In this document: one piece after another, positions 16,525 through 24,056 of the stretch
Position numbering within the stretch: position 1 is the stretch's first letter
How the letters are laid out: each line of letters starts with the position of its first letter
Assembly (NCBI GenBank): GCA_938039795.1
Contig: CALHWU010000128.1
Span: forward strand, 1 to 25,823
Length of the DNA: 25,823 nucleotides
Source: an uncultured Muribaculaceae bacterium
Lineage (GTDB): Bacteria > Bacteroidota > Bacteroidia > Bacteroidales > Muribaculaceae
Reading direction: 5' to 3'
Notes under the pieces: generated by a model
Seen by the model: only the letters and a program-made list of their open reading frames with translations
Told to the model about the DNA's origin: nothing
Database searches by the model: none
Program-made: the position numbers and the translations under genes

Positions 16525-16566
16525 ACAGTCAGGGGCGCTGCGGATTGTCCGCGGCGCCCCTGCTGT
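16525..16566. terminator. Strong bidirectional hairpin between convergent genes
   Basis: CAGGGGCGCTGCGGA (16530-16544) pairs with TCCGCGGCGCCCCTG (16548-16562) over 15 bp with one G-U pair and a 3-nt loop. It can extend by ACAG/CTGT (16525-16528 with 16563-16566) past one bulged T. It sits between the ends of the flavodiiron gene and the ferritin-like gene, so it likely ends both transcripts, although T-runs are poor on both sides. Confidence 0.7.
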
Positions 16567-16589
16567 AGGGTGATCGTAAGGGTTTCGGA

Positions 16590-16964
16590 TCACTTCTTGA
16601 AGAAGCGGTTGTAGAGACCCTGGAAGCCCTGTCCATGACGGGCCTCGTCCTTTGCCATCTCATGGACGGTGTCGTGGATGGCGTCGAGGTTGAGCTGTTT
16701 TGCACGAGCGGCAATACGCATCTTGTCCTCGTTGGCGCCGGCCTCGGCTGCCATACGCTTCTCAAGGTTGGTCTTGGTGTCCCATACCACATCGCCAAGG
16801 AGCTCGGCGAATTTGGCAGCGTGCTCTGCTTCCTCGAAGGCGTAGCGCTTGAAAGCCTCGGCGATTTCAGGATAGCCCTCGCGGTCGGCCTGACGCGACA
16901 TGGCGAGATACATGCCCACTTCTGAGCATTCGCCGTTGAAGTGTGCGTTTAGGTCAGCTATCAT
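16590..16964 (-). CDS. Ferritin-like (rubrerythrin-type) diiron protein, second half of a reverse rubrerythrin
   Basis: Four-helix diiron domain of 124 residues acting in H2O2/O2 detoxification. Helix motifs carrying the expected Glu/His ligands are GECSEVGMYLAMSRQADREG, YAFEEAEHAAKFAELLGDV, LEKRMAAEAGANEDKMRIA and HDTVHEMAKDEARHGQGF. This is the pattern of reverse rubrerythrin, in which a rubredoxin domain precedes the ferritin-like domain in one chain. Here the rubredoxin part lies upstream in another frame, and its stop overlaps this start by 11 nt. The ATG at 16964 is preceded by AAGGG five bases upstream, so separate coupled translation is possible. In this frame a TAG lies five codons before the ATG, so no longer N-terminus exists. 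Confidence 0.9.
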   Translation of the reverse strand: MIADLNAHFNGECSEVGMYLAMSRQADREGYPEIAEAFKRYAFEEAEHAAKFAELLGDVVWDTKTNLEKRMAAEAGANEDKMRIAARAKQLNLDAIHDTVHEMAKDEARHGQGFQGLYNRFFKK

Positions 16965-17133
16965 CAGTACCCTTGGCTACGCCAATCTGATGTTCGGTGA
17001 CAAATTTGAGAGCCTCGTCGGCGGTCAGTTCCTTGAATTTGCTCTTGGGGGCGCCGCAGAGGGGGCACTTTTCGGGAGCTTCATCGCCTTCGTGAACATA
17101 ACCGCATACGGTGCAGATAAATTTCTTTTTCAT
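16954..17133 (-). CDS. Rubredoxin-like protein, first half of a reverse rubrerythrin
   Basis: A small iron-binding protein of 59 residues, not seen as a long ORF. It begins MKKKFICTVCGYVHEGDEAP, then EKCPLCGAPKSKFKEL. Its four Cys (7, 10, 23, 26) make two CxxC knuckles 12 residues apart, the spacing typical of the rubrerythrin rubredoxin domain rather than classical rubredoxin. The tail ALKFVTEHQIGVAKGTDDS resembles the linker that in relatives leads straight into the ferritin-like domain, but here a TGA ends it. It would pass electrons to the diiron protein and perhaps to the nearby flavodiiron protein. A -7 box stands 32 nt upstream. Confidence 0.88.
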   Translation of the reverse strand: MKKKFICTVCGYVHEGDEAPEKCPLCGAPKSKFKELTADEALKFVTEHQIGVAKGTDDS

Positions 17134-17165
17134 TTCTTTACTCTTTTATTTTGGTTTGTTGCTCA

Positions 17166-17173
17166 CAAAGATA
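17166..17173 (-). promoter_or_regulatory. -7 promoter box for the rubredoxin/ferritin-like pair
   Basis: On the minus strand TATCTTTG, a perfect TAnnTTTG, ends 32 nt before the rubredoxin ATG. No clear -33 TTTG is seen at the usual spacing. Confidence 0.55.
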
Positions 17174-17221
17174 ATCATTAATCACCTGCTATTGTTCTCC
17201 TGTCGGCCGATTTTATGTTTT

Positions 17222-17237
17222 TTTTGCGATTTTGCGA
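17222..17237. repeat. Two tandem copies of an 8-nt unit in the divergent intergenic region
   Basis: TTTTGCGA occurs twice back to back, followed by TTG, in the region (17134-17367) between the divergent rubredoxin and rhodanese genes. Apart from this and the two -7 boxes I see no gene or structure in that stretch. The repeat could be a regulator site or chance. Confidence 0.45.
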
Positions 17238-17274
17238 TTGTCATCTTTCGTCAGGTATTTTTGAGAAAAAGCAC

Positions 17275-17282
17275 TATCTTTG
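17275..17282 (+). promoter_or_regulatory. -7 promoter box for the rhodanese gene
   Basis: TATCTTTG, identical to the divergent box on the other strand. It places the transcript start near 17287 and so rules out the longer open frame that begins at 17215. A matching -33 element is not evident. Confidence 0.55.
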
Positions 17283-17367
17283 CCTTATCGGAAAACGGGG
17301 CGTAGCTCCGGTCTGTCACGAAATGATTTTCAACATTATGACAAGTTACATTAAAAGTATTTTCCCT

Positions 17368-17763
17368 ATGATAAGACGGATTCTTTTCGCAGCTGTTGTC
17401 ACCGCAGGCACATGCTCTTCATGCGCTGCCGGCTCGGTCGATGATATACAGTCGCTTCCTCCGGCAGAGTTCGCAAAACAGGCTGTTGCCGATACGTCGG
17501 CGGTGATTATAGATGTCAGGACTCCTGAGGAGTTTGCCTCCGGACATATTAAGGATGCCCGGCTGATTGATTTCAAGAATACTGAGACGTTTGAAAAGGA
17601 TATTGCCCGCCTGCCGAAGGATAAGACGTACTATGTATACTGCAGAAGCGGACGCCGGAGCATGATGGCTGCGGAGCGGATGAAGAGACTCGGACTGAAG
17701 ACCATCGATATGTCGGGAGGCATTATCGCATGGGAAAAGGATGAACTTCCTGTGGTAAGATAA
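17368..17763 (+). CDS. Rhodanese-like domain protein, exported
   Basis: A single-domain sulfurtransferase-type protein of about 131 residues. A short signal peptide, MIRRILFAAVVTAGTCSSC, is followed by a rhodanese fold. IIDVRTPEEFASGHIKDARLIDF is the CH2A-like start, and the active-site loop YYVYCRSGRRSMMA contains the catalytic Cys; GGIIAWEKDELPV closes the fold. Cys in the signal region suggests a lipoprotein, though the lipobox (G-T-C or S-S-C) is poor. Starts at 17338 or 17323 are also possible; 17368 gives the cleanest signal peptide, and the open frame upstream of 17287 precedes the promoter. Role unknown: envelope rhodaneses may handle sulfane sulfur or redox stress. A histidine kinase gene follows after 44 nt. 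Confidence 0.87.
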   Translation: MIRRILFAAVVTAGTCSSCAAGSVDDIQSLPPAEFAKQAVADTSAVIIDVRTPEEFASGHIKDARLIDFKNTETFEKDIARLPKDKTYYVYCRSGRRSMMAAERMKRLGLKTIDMSGGIIAWEKDELPVVR

Positions 17764-17807
17764 GCCCGGAGCGCATAATATTCCGATGATTCCGGCGTTA
17801 GAGGGGT

Positions 17808-18989
17808 GTGGAACTTTACTCTTTATATCGCTCCGGCAGATTTGCGCTTGTCATCGCGGCAATAGCGGTGATAGGTTTTTTCCTGCTGTTCTCGTCGTGG
17901 CTTGTCAGGGATCTGGAGGAGCAGGAGCGTGAGCGCATGGAGCTTTGGGCGGAGGCTACACGCAGGCTTGCCAATGACAGGCCGGGCGCCGACGACGGGG
18001 TGGACTTCATGCTGTCGGTCATAGAGGCCAATCGTTCTATACCTGTCATTCTGGCCGATTCGGCGGGCAATATACTTCTTCACCGTAATTTTGATCTCCC
18101 TGATGCGGCCGACAGCGCCGGGGTAGGCACGGCAAACATGGCTTTCCTCTCGAAGCGTCTGGAAAGCATGCGCCATGCCCGGCGCGTCATCCCGGTGGAT
18201 GTGTCGGCCGGGGAACCGCAGTATCTGTATTATGAGGATTCCAGGCTTCTGCGCTGGCTCAATTATTATCCGTATCTTCAGATTCTGCTGACTGTCACAT
18301 TCGTGGGTATGGTCTATTTCGCCGTGATCACGACGAAAAGGGCCGAACAGAACAAGGTGTGGGTGGGGCTTTCCAAGGAAACGGCCCATCAGCTCGGCAC
18401 CCCTATCTCGTCGCTGATGGCATGGAACGAGATACTGCGCGATCGGGGTGACTCGCCCGACGCTGTGGAGCAGATAGATGCCGATGTCAGACGTCTGGCC
18501 GATATTGCGGCACGTTTCTCCAAGATCGGTTCGAAACCACGTCTACAGCCGTCGACGGTTGGGACGTCGGTAGGAAACGCCGTGCAATATATGCGTGGCA
18601 GGGTGTCGCGGGGAGTAGAGTGGGTGTTCGACGACCGTTCGGAAGGAGCTGTGGCCATGATGTCGCCTCCTTTGCTTGAATGGGTGATGGAATGTCTTAT
18701 AAAGAATGCCGTGGATGCGATGGCAGGACGCGGCTCGCTTGAGATATGTGTAGACTCCAGACCCGACGGAGGCACGGCGATAGAGGTGACGGATTCAGGC
18801 CACGGACTGCCGCGCAATCGGTTCCGCACAGTGTTCCGTCCCGGCTATACCACAAAGGAACGGGGGTGGGGGCTGGGCCTGACACTCGCCCGGCGCATAA
18901 TTGACGATTACCACGGAGGGAGGATATACGTAAAAAGTTCCGTCCCCGGCCGTGCCACGACTTTACGTATCGAGCTTCCCCGTCCGTAA
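17808..18989 (+). CDS. Membrane sensor histidine kinase
   Basis: A two-component sensor of 393 residues. TM1 lies near residues 12-33 (FALVIAAIAVIGFFLLFSSWLV) and TM2 near 152-178, with a periplasmic domain of about 115 residues between them. No HAMP domain is evident. The phosphoacceptor region is KETAHQLGTPISSLMAW (His194), a divergent H-box typical of a Bacteroidales group. ATP-binding motifs are ECLIKNAVDAM (N box), VTDSGHGLPRN (G1), TTKERGWGLGLTLARRI (G2) and a complete C-terminus. The start is GTG at 17808: an in-frame TAG lies at 17799, and TM1 requires a start this early. No response regulator is encoded in the window. Its closeness to the rhodanese gene (44 nt) suggests one transcript, though a functional link is only a guess. 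Confidence 0.9.
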   Translation: MELYSLYRSGRFALVIAAIAVIGFFLLFSSWLVRDLEEQERERMELWAEATRRLANDRPGADDGVDFMLSVIEANRSIPVILADSAGNILLHRNFDLPDAADSAGVGTANMAFLSKRLESMRHARRVIPVDVSAGEPQYLYYEDSRLLRWLNYYPYLQILLTVTFVGMVYFAVITTKRAEQNKVWVGLSKETAHQLGTPISSLMAWNEILRDRGDSPDAVEQIDADVRRLADIAARFSKIGSKPRLQPSTVGTSVGNAVQYMRGRVSRGVEWVFDDRSEGAVAMMSPPLLEWVMECLIKNAVDAMAGRGSLEICVDSRPDGGTAIEVTDSGHGLPRNRFRTVFRPGYTTKERGWGLGLTLARRIIDDYHGGRIYVKSSVPGRATTLRIELPRP

Positions 18990-19001
18990 GGCTTCCGGCG
19001 G

Positions 19002-22000
19002 TCAGCGGGGTAGGAAACGGGCAAGTTGCGCGTCGGTAAAGCCCCGGCGCCGTGCATAGTCGGCACGCGCTTCGTCCGACAGCTGTCCGATTGTGAAATA
19101 GCGGGCCTGCGGCGCCGCGATAATGAGTCCGCTGACGGTGGCCGATGGCGCCATAGCTCCGTTTTCGGTCACTTTTACTCCGATATCATTATAATGAATC
19201 ATCCTGTCGAGCTGATGTATCAGACTCTGGTCGGGCAGCGACGGGTAGCCTACTGCCGGGCGGATGCCTGGGGTCGAAAGATCGGGTGAGTATCCCCAGA
19301 GTGTCTGTGCTGTCAGGCTGTGAAGCCACTCGGCTGCTGCTTCGACAAGTCGGTCGGCTACCAGCTGGGCGGTGATGGCCGCATAAGGGTCGTCGCTTTC
19401 GCGCATGGCAGCCACGTAGTCGGCCACATCGCCCGCTGTAGTGACTGCGAAGATCCCTGTCCAGTCGTCGGCCGGGGCAATGAAGTCGGCCAGGGCGGGA
19501 CGCGAGGCACCAGCGTCGCCGCCTGCGGCCTTGCGGATAGTAGGAATCGTGAAGCTGGCGTCGCCGGAGCTGATGTGTATGTCGAGTCCTTCGGAATGGG
19601 CCGGACAGAGCAGCAGGCGTGCCGTCAGCCGTGCGCCGCGATCTTCGAGCCGGTCGAGAACGCTCTCTGCGTCATCTTTGAGATGCGTGGCCTCGGCTGA
19701 GCATGAGGATGTGCGCCATGCAGCCGAGAATGCTTTCCAATTGATAAGGGGGCGCAGTTCGCTGACTGCCGGATGGAGAGTGTGCATGCCCGGATGTGCC
19801 GGAGCCGGGGCAGCGCTGACTGCCGTGTCGGGCGCGTCGGGCATCGGGGCCGCTGCCGGCTGTTGCTGTCGGGCCGTATATCCGTCGCGCCGCTGCTGCT
19901 GGTCGATGGCATTGAGGCGGATTGTCTCCGGTGCCTCCCTGGGATCAATCAGACGGGCGGCAAGTGACGGGAGCGAAGCCGCGTCGTGGGTATAGAACGT
20001 CGGGCCGGAGTAGCAGGGAGCGATGCGCAGGGCAGTGTGGAGCGCCGAGGCGGCGGCTCCGCCCACAAGCAGCGGCGTGCGCATGCCGCGCTCCTCCATG
20101 AGTCTGGCTACGTCGGCCATTTCGGCCAGCGACGGGGTGATGAGCCCGCTCAGCCCTATTAGGTCGGCGTCGAGTCTCAAAGCCTCACTGACGATCCGCT
20201 CGCCATCGACCATTACGCCGAGATCTGTGACGTCGAATCCGTTGCACCGCATCACGACGGCCACGATGTTTTTGCCGATGTCGTGGACGTCGCCGCGCAC
20301 AGTAGCTATCACCATCTTCGGGCTGCGGGCCGCGCCGCGGGCCGGGGAGGCCGCTTTCTCGGCTTCGATGGCGGGAGTAAGCAACTCTACGGCCTTCTGC
20401 ATTATGCGCGCGCTCTTGACCACCTGAGGGAGGAACATGCGTCCTTCGCCGAAGAGGCGTCCCACGCGATCCATCCCCTGCATGAGCGGGCCCTCCACGA
20501 TCGCAAACGCCGACCCCACTTCGGTACGCGCCTCTTCAAGCAGCGTATCCAGGTTGTCGAGGCGCCCTTTGACCACTGCGTCGGCGAGCCGCGAGGCGGC
20601 AGTAGATGCCGCTTCAGTCTGAATCTCCTGCACGGGGGCTTTGCGTCCGGGGGCGGCGGTTTCGGCTGCGAGCGCGATGAGCCGTTCGTCGGCATCGGGG
20701 CGTCGGCAGAGCAACGTATCCTGGATGGCTTCGGATAGAGCCGGAGGTAAGGTAGATGGATCAAGGAGAGTCGACGGGTTGACGATGGCCAGATTCATCC
20801 CGTCGCGGCCTGACGCATTGGCAAGAAACTCGGCATGAATGGCTTCCCTGACATAGTTGTTGCCACGGAACGAGAACGACAGGTTGCTGAGCCCTCCGCT
20901 GACGTTGGCTCCGGGAAGATTGCGCCGGATCCAGCGGGCGGCGAGTATGAAGTCGAGCCCGTAGCGCGCATGTCCTTCGATGCCGGTAGCTACGGCGAGA
21001 ATGTTGGGATCGAATATGATGTCGGAAGGAGCTATTCCGGCGTCGGTCAGCAGCCGGTAGGCCCGGGCGCAGACTTCGGTCTTCCGCTCCAGGGTGTCGG
21101 CCTGCCCCTGCTCGTCGAAGGCCATCACTACCATGGCGGCTCCCATCGAGCTGATATGTCTGGCTCTGCGCAGCATCTCTTCCTCGCCCTCTTTGAGGCT
21201 TATGGAGTTGACCACCGGTTTTCCCTGCACGAGTTTGAGAGTGCGTTCCACTACCTCCCACTGCGAGGAGTCGATCATGAACGGCACGCGGGCCACGTCG
21301 GGCTCGGCCGACGCCAGACGCACGAAGCGCTCCATCTCGCGTGGGGCGTCGAGCAGCGCATCGTCCATGTTGATGTCGATTATGCGTGCTCCGGCGTCGG
21401 TCTGCGCGGCAGCGATCGCCATGGCCTCGCTGACATTTCCATCCTTGATCAGGCGGAGGAATTTGCGGCTTCCGGCGACATTGCACCGTTCGCCCACAGG
21501 AGTGAGACCGTCGGGCGCTACTGTCAGAGCCTCCAGACCGGCAAGCCGCAGCGGAGCCGCAGGATCATATGCTGGTATGGGGCGTGGCTGCGCTCGTGCC
21601 GCCTCGGCAGCGATAGCCATGATATGGGCCGGGGTTGTGCCGCAGCAGCCTCCCACGATGTTGAGCATTCCCTTAGAAAGGGGTACGCGCAGTGCCTCGG
21701 CCATGTCGGACGGCGTTGAGGTATAGCACCCCATCGCGTCGGGCAGGCCGGCATTGGGGTGGAGGCTGACGGCGCATGGCAGATGCTGGAGCGTCGGCAG
21801 GAACTCGATGGCCTGTTCGGCTCCGAATCCGCAGTTGAGTCCGACCGACAGCGGATGGCCGTGGGCTATGCTGACGGCGAACGCCTCAAGTGTCTGGCCC
21901 GACAGGAGGCGGCCGCTCTCGGTGAGAGTGGCCGACACCATCAGCGGCAGTTCGAGTCCGGTAGAGGCTCTGACCTCAAGCAGTGCCGATATAGCCGCCT

Positions 22001-22511
22001 TGGCATTGAGAGTGTCGAATATGGTTTCAAGCAGTATCAGGTCGGCCCCCGCTTCGGCGAGGGCTCCGATCTGCTCCCGGTATGCGCCGCGCAGGGTGTC
22101 GAAGTCGACATCGCTCTCCTCGGCCGTCATCGACAGCGATATGCCGGTAGGCCCCACGTCGCCGGCTATCCATGCCTGGCGTCCGCTTCGGCCGATCGCT
22201 CTCCTTGCTGCCGCCACAGCCTCGCGGCAGATGTCGGTCACGAGGTGGGCGGCATCGTAGCGGGCCAGCGAAATGGCGTTGGCGTTGAATGTGTCGGTGG
22301 TGATGATGTCGGCTCCGGCCTGAAGATACTGCATATGTATATCTTCGATAGTCTCAGGCGAGGAGAGGCAGAGAAGGTCGATGCATCCGGCCTCGGCGCG
22401 GGCCTTCTGTAGCATTGTTCCCATCGCCCCGTCGAGCGTGAGCACGCGCTGCCGGAGTGCTTTGTGCATATCGTTGCTGATCATTGTCATATGGTCTTTT
22501 GTTTGTGTCAT
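19002..22511 (-). CDS. metH: Cobalamin-dependent methionine synthase
   Basis: Transfers the methyl group of methyltetrahydrofolate to homocysteine via cob(I)alamin, 1169 residues. The homocysteine domain (1 to about 310) has zinc ligands C227 (GLNCGFG) and C289/C290 (GGCCGTTP). The pterin-binding domain (about 330-590) has VGERCNVAGSRKF and INMDDALLDAPREME. The cap and cobalamin domain carries the axial-ligand His743 in GDVHDIGKNIV. A Pro/Ala-rich linker near 860-930 precedes the reactivation domain, which has RPAVGYPSLPDQ (AdoMet site) and ends in YARRRGF. All domains are present without a frame break. Several Met codons crowd the N-terminus (residues 1, 8, 10, 15), so the start is uncertain by up to 14 residues. 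It lies 15 nt after the symporter gene, on the same strand. Confidence 0.97.
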   Translation of the reverse strand: MTQTKDHMTMISNDMHKALRQRVLTLDGAMGTMLQKARAEAGCIDLLCLSSPETIEDIHMQYLQAGADIITTDTFNANAISLARYDAAHLVTDICREAVAAARRAIGRSGRQAWIAGDVGPTGISLSMTAEESDVDFDTLRGAYREQIGALAEAGADLILLETIFDTLNAKAAISALLEVRASTGLELPLMVSATLTESGRLLSGQTLEAFAVSIAHGHPLSVGLNCGFGAEQAIEFLPTLQHLPCAVSLHPNAGLPDAMGCYTSTPSDMAEALRVPLSKGMLNIVGGCCGTTPAHIMAIAAEAARAQPRPIPAYDPAAPLRLAGLEALTVAPDGLTPVGERCNVAGSRKFLRLIKDGNVSEAMAIAAAQTDAGARIIDINMDDALLDAPREMERFVRLASAEPDVARVPFMIDSSQWEVVERTLKLVQGKPVVNSISLKEGEEEMLRRARHISSMGAAMVVMAFDEQGQADTLERKTEVCARAYRLLTDAGIAPSDIIFDPNILAVATGIEGHARYGLDFILAARWIRRNLPGANVSGGLSNLSFSFRGNNYVREAIHAEFLANASGRDGMNLAIVNPSTLLDPSTLPPALSEAIQDTLLCRRPDADERLIALAAETAAPGRKAPVQEIQTEAASTAASRLADAVVKGRLDNLDTLLEEARTEVGSAFAIVEGPLMQGMDRVGRLFGEGRMFLPQVVKSARIMQKAVELLTPAIEAEKAASPARGAARSPKMVIATVRGDVHDIGKNIVAVVMRCNGFDVTDLGVMVDGERIVSEALRLDADLIGLSGLITPSLAEMADVARLMEERGMRTPLLVGGAAASALHTALRIAPCYSGPTFYTHDAASLPSLAARLIDPREAPETIRLNAIDQQQRRDGYTARQQQPAAAPMPDAPDTAVSAAPAPAHPGMHTLHPAVSELRPLINWKAFSAAWRTSSCSAEATHLKDDAESVLDRLEDRGARLTARLLLCPAHSEGLDIHISSGDASFTIPTIRKAAGGDAGASRPALADFIAPADDWTGIFAVTTAGDVADYVAAMRESDDPYAAITAQLVADRLVEAAAEWLHSLTAQTLWGYSPDLSTPGIRPAVGYPSLPDQSLIHQLDRMIHYNDIGVKVTENGAMAPSATVSGLIIAAPQARYFTIGQLSDEARADYARRRGFTDAQLARFLPR

Positions 22512-22526
22512 GTGAGATGGGTGCGC

Positions 22527-23939
22527 TCATGGCCAGCACTCCGTGCGGTCGGCTATCGAGGGGATGGTCGAAGAGTGATATATAGGGTCAAGTCCGCGAC
22601 GCAACTGGCTGCGGTAGTCGTGGAGCAGCGTTATGGCCTGACGTCCGAGCAGGGTGATGGCCGCAATATTGCATAGCGTCATCAGCGCCATGGTGATGTC
22701 GGCGAATCCCCACACGAGATCGAGCGACATGACCGCTCCGAGATATACCATCGTCCCTACGGCCAGCCGATATGCGTTGACGAGGAGGGTGTTGTCGCGG
22801 ATGAAGCGAAGATTTGTCTCGCCGTAATAATAATTGGCGATTATGCTTGTGAAGGCGAAAAACAGTATCGCTATGCTGACGAACACCGACCCGAAGCGGT
22901 GGCCTCCTCCGAGCTGCGAGTCGATGGCTTTCTGAGTGAGCACTATGCCGTCGTGTCCGTCGATAAACAGTCCGCTGCACAGGATTATGAACGCCGTGGC
23001 CGAGCAGATGAGCAGTGTGTCGGTGTAGACGCCGAGCGTCTGTATGAGTCCCTGTTTGACCGGGTGGGAGACGGCTGCCGTAGCGGCGGCGTTGGGCGTG
23101 GAGCCTTCGCCGGCCTCGTTGCTGAACAGTCCGCGCTTGATGCCCAGAGCCAGAGCCATACCGACCGTTCCGCCCGCGGCCTGGTGGAAGCCGAATGCAT
23201 TTTCTACGATCAGGCAAAGTATCTCCGGTACGCGGCCTATGTTGATGACGATGATCACAAGGGCCAGCGCCACATATGCCACGGCCATAACCGGCACCAC
23301 GAGTTGGCTGAAGCGCGCGATGCTGCGGATCCCTCCGAATACGATGGCCAGAGTCATAACGGTCAGCAGGATGCCCGTCAACTGGCGCGGAACGGCGAAG
23401 CATTCATCGAAGGCGCTCGCGATGGTATTGGACTGCACGGTATTGAACGCGAAGCCGAATGTCAGGATGAGAAGCACGGCAAATGTCACGGCCCACCCCC
23501 TGCTGCCGATCCCTTTGGCTATGTAGTAGGCCGGCCCTCCGCGAAAGGAGCCTTCGCCACGGATCTTATAGAGCTGTGCGAGCGTCGACTCTATGAAGGC
23601 GCTCGACGATCCGAGCAGAGCTATCACCCACATCCAGAATACGGCTCCCGGGCCGCCGAGAGCTATCGCCGTGGCCACTCCGGCAAGGTTGCCGGTGCCT
23701 ACACGCGAGGCTATGGATATGGCAAAGGCCTGAAACGAGCTGACCGACGGGTGATTGCCGCCATGATGGGCGCCGGAGGGCCGTCGGCCGGAGCGTACGA
23801 GCTGCCTGAACATTTCGCGGATCATGCGGAACTGTACTCCCCGCGTGGCCACGGTGAAATATAGCGCCGCTGCCAGAAGCGCTGTCACCATTACGTAATC
23901 GGTCAGAATGCGGCTGACCGCCTGAACTGTCTCTTCCAC
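22527..23939 (-). CDS. Sodium:alanine/glycine symporter (AgcS family)
   Basis: An inner-membrane amino acid:cation symporter of the AGCS family, about 470 residues from the GTG at 23939. Family signatures are RVGTGNLAGVATAIALGGPG, GSSSAFIESTLAQLYK, GGPAYYIAKGIG and NEAGEGSTPNAAATA, with about ten or eleven hydrophobic segments. A longer frame opens at a TTG at 24014, but that triplet lies inside the -7 box TAACTTTG, so it cannot be in the transcript. Starting at GTG 23939 gives METV-like EETVQAVSRILTDYVMVTALL, which fits family N-termini. The substrate is not provable. Its metH partner suggests methionine, serine or glycine supply to one-carbon metabolism, but alanine/glycine is the family default. 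Confidence 0.92.
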   Translation of the reverse strand: MEETVQAVSRILTDYVMVTALLAAALYFTVATRGVQFRMIREMFRQLVRSGRRPSGAHHGGNHPSVSSFQAFAISIASRVGTGNLAGVATAIALGGPGAVFWMWVIALLGSSSAFIESTLAQLYKIRGEGSFRGGPAYYIAKGIGSRGWAVTFAVLLILTFGFAFNTVQSNTIASAFDECFAVPRQLTGILLTVMTLAIVFGGIRSIARFSQLVVPVMAVAYVALALVIIVINIGRVPEILCLIVENAFGFHQAAGGTVGMALALGIKRGLFSNEAGEGSTPNAAATAAVSHPVKQGLIQTLGVYTDTLLICSATAFIILCSGLFIDGHDGIVLTQKAIDSQLGGGHRFGSVFVSIAILFFAFTSIIANYYYGETNLRFIRDNTLLVNAYRLAVGTMVYLGAVMSLDLVWGFADITMALMTLCNIAAITLLGRQAITLLHDYRSQLRRGLDPIYHSSTIPSIADRTECWP

Positions 23940-24011
23940 TGTCGTCGGGTATGTGTAAGGTGTGACTGATGTGACTTTTATGTGTAATATGCAAATAGGA
24001 TAAGCGTAATG

Positions 24012-24019
24012 CAAAGTTA
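24012..24019 (-). promoter_or_regulatory. -7 promoter box for the symporter-metH operon
   Basis: On the minus strand TAACTTTG, a perfect TAnnTTTG, about 70 nt before the chosen GTG start. The leader is C/A-rich with few G residues, so no folded riboswitch is expected there. A -33 TTTG is not clear. Confidence 0.55.
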
Positions 24020-24056
24020 GTAAAATTATTCGTAAAAGGATGCGCGGTTAATCCCT

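Noticed and set aside
16945..16970. Programmed +1 frameshift at the AGC-TGA-C end of the rubredoxin gene, similar to the release factor 2 site
   Set aside because: TGA followed by C recalls prfB, but the preceding codon AGC gives poor re-pairing after a +1 slip (GCT), and the ferritin-like frame already has its own ATG with an AAGGG upstream.
17215..17367. Longer N-terminus of the rhodanese protein
   Set aside because: The frame is open, but its first part lies upstream of the -7 box at 17275-17282, and the extension precedes a normal signal peptide.
20835..23864. Long plus-strand frames opposite metH and the symporter
   Set aside because: They are shadows of the two minus-strand genes, which carry full sets of family motifs.
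23940..24011. Cobalamin or S-adenosylmethionine riboswitch in the symporter-metH leader
   Set aside because: The leader is only about 70 nt, C/A-rich with few G residues, and shows no stable stems; a cobalamin riboswitch would not fit.
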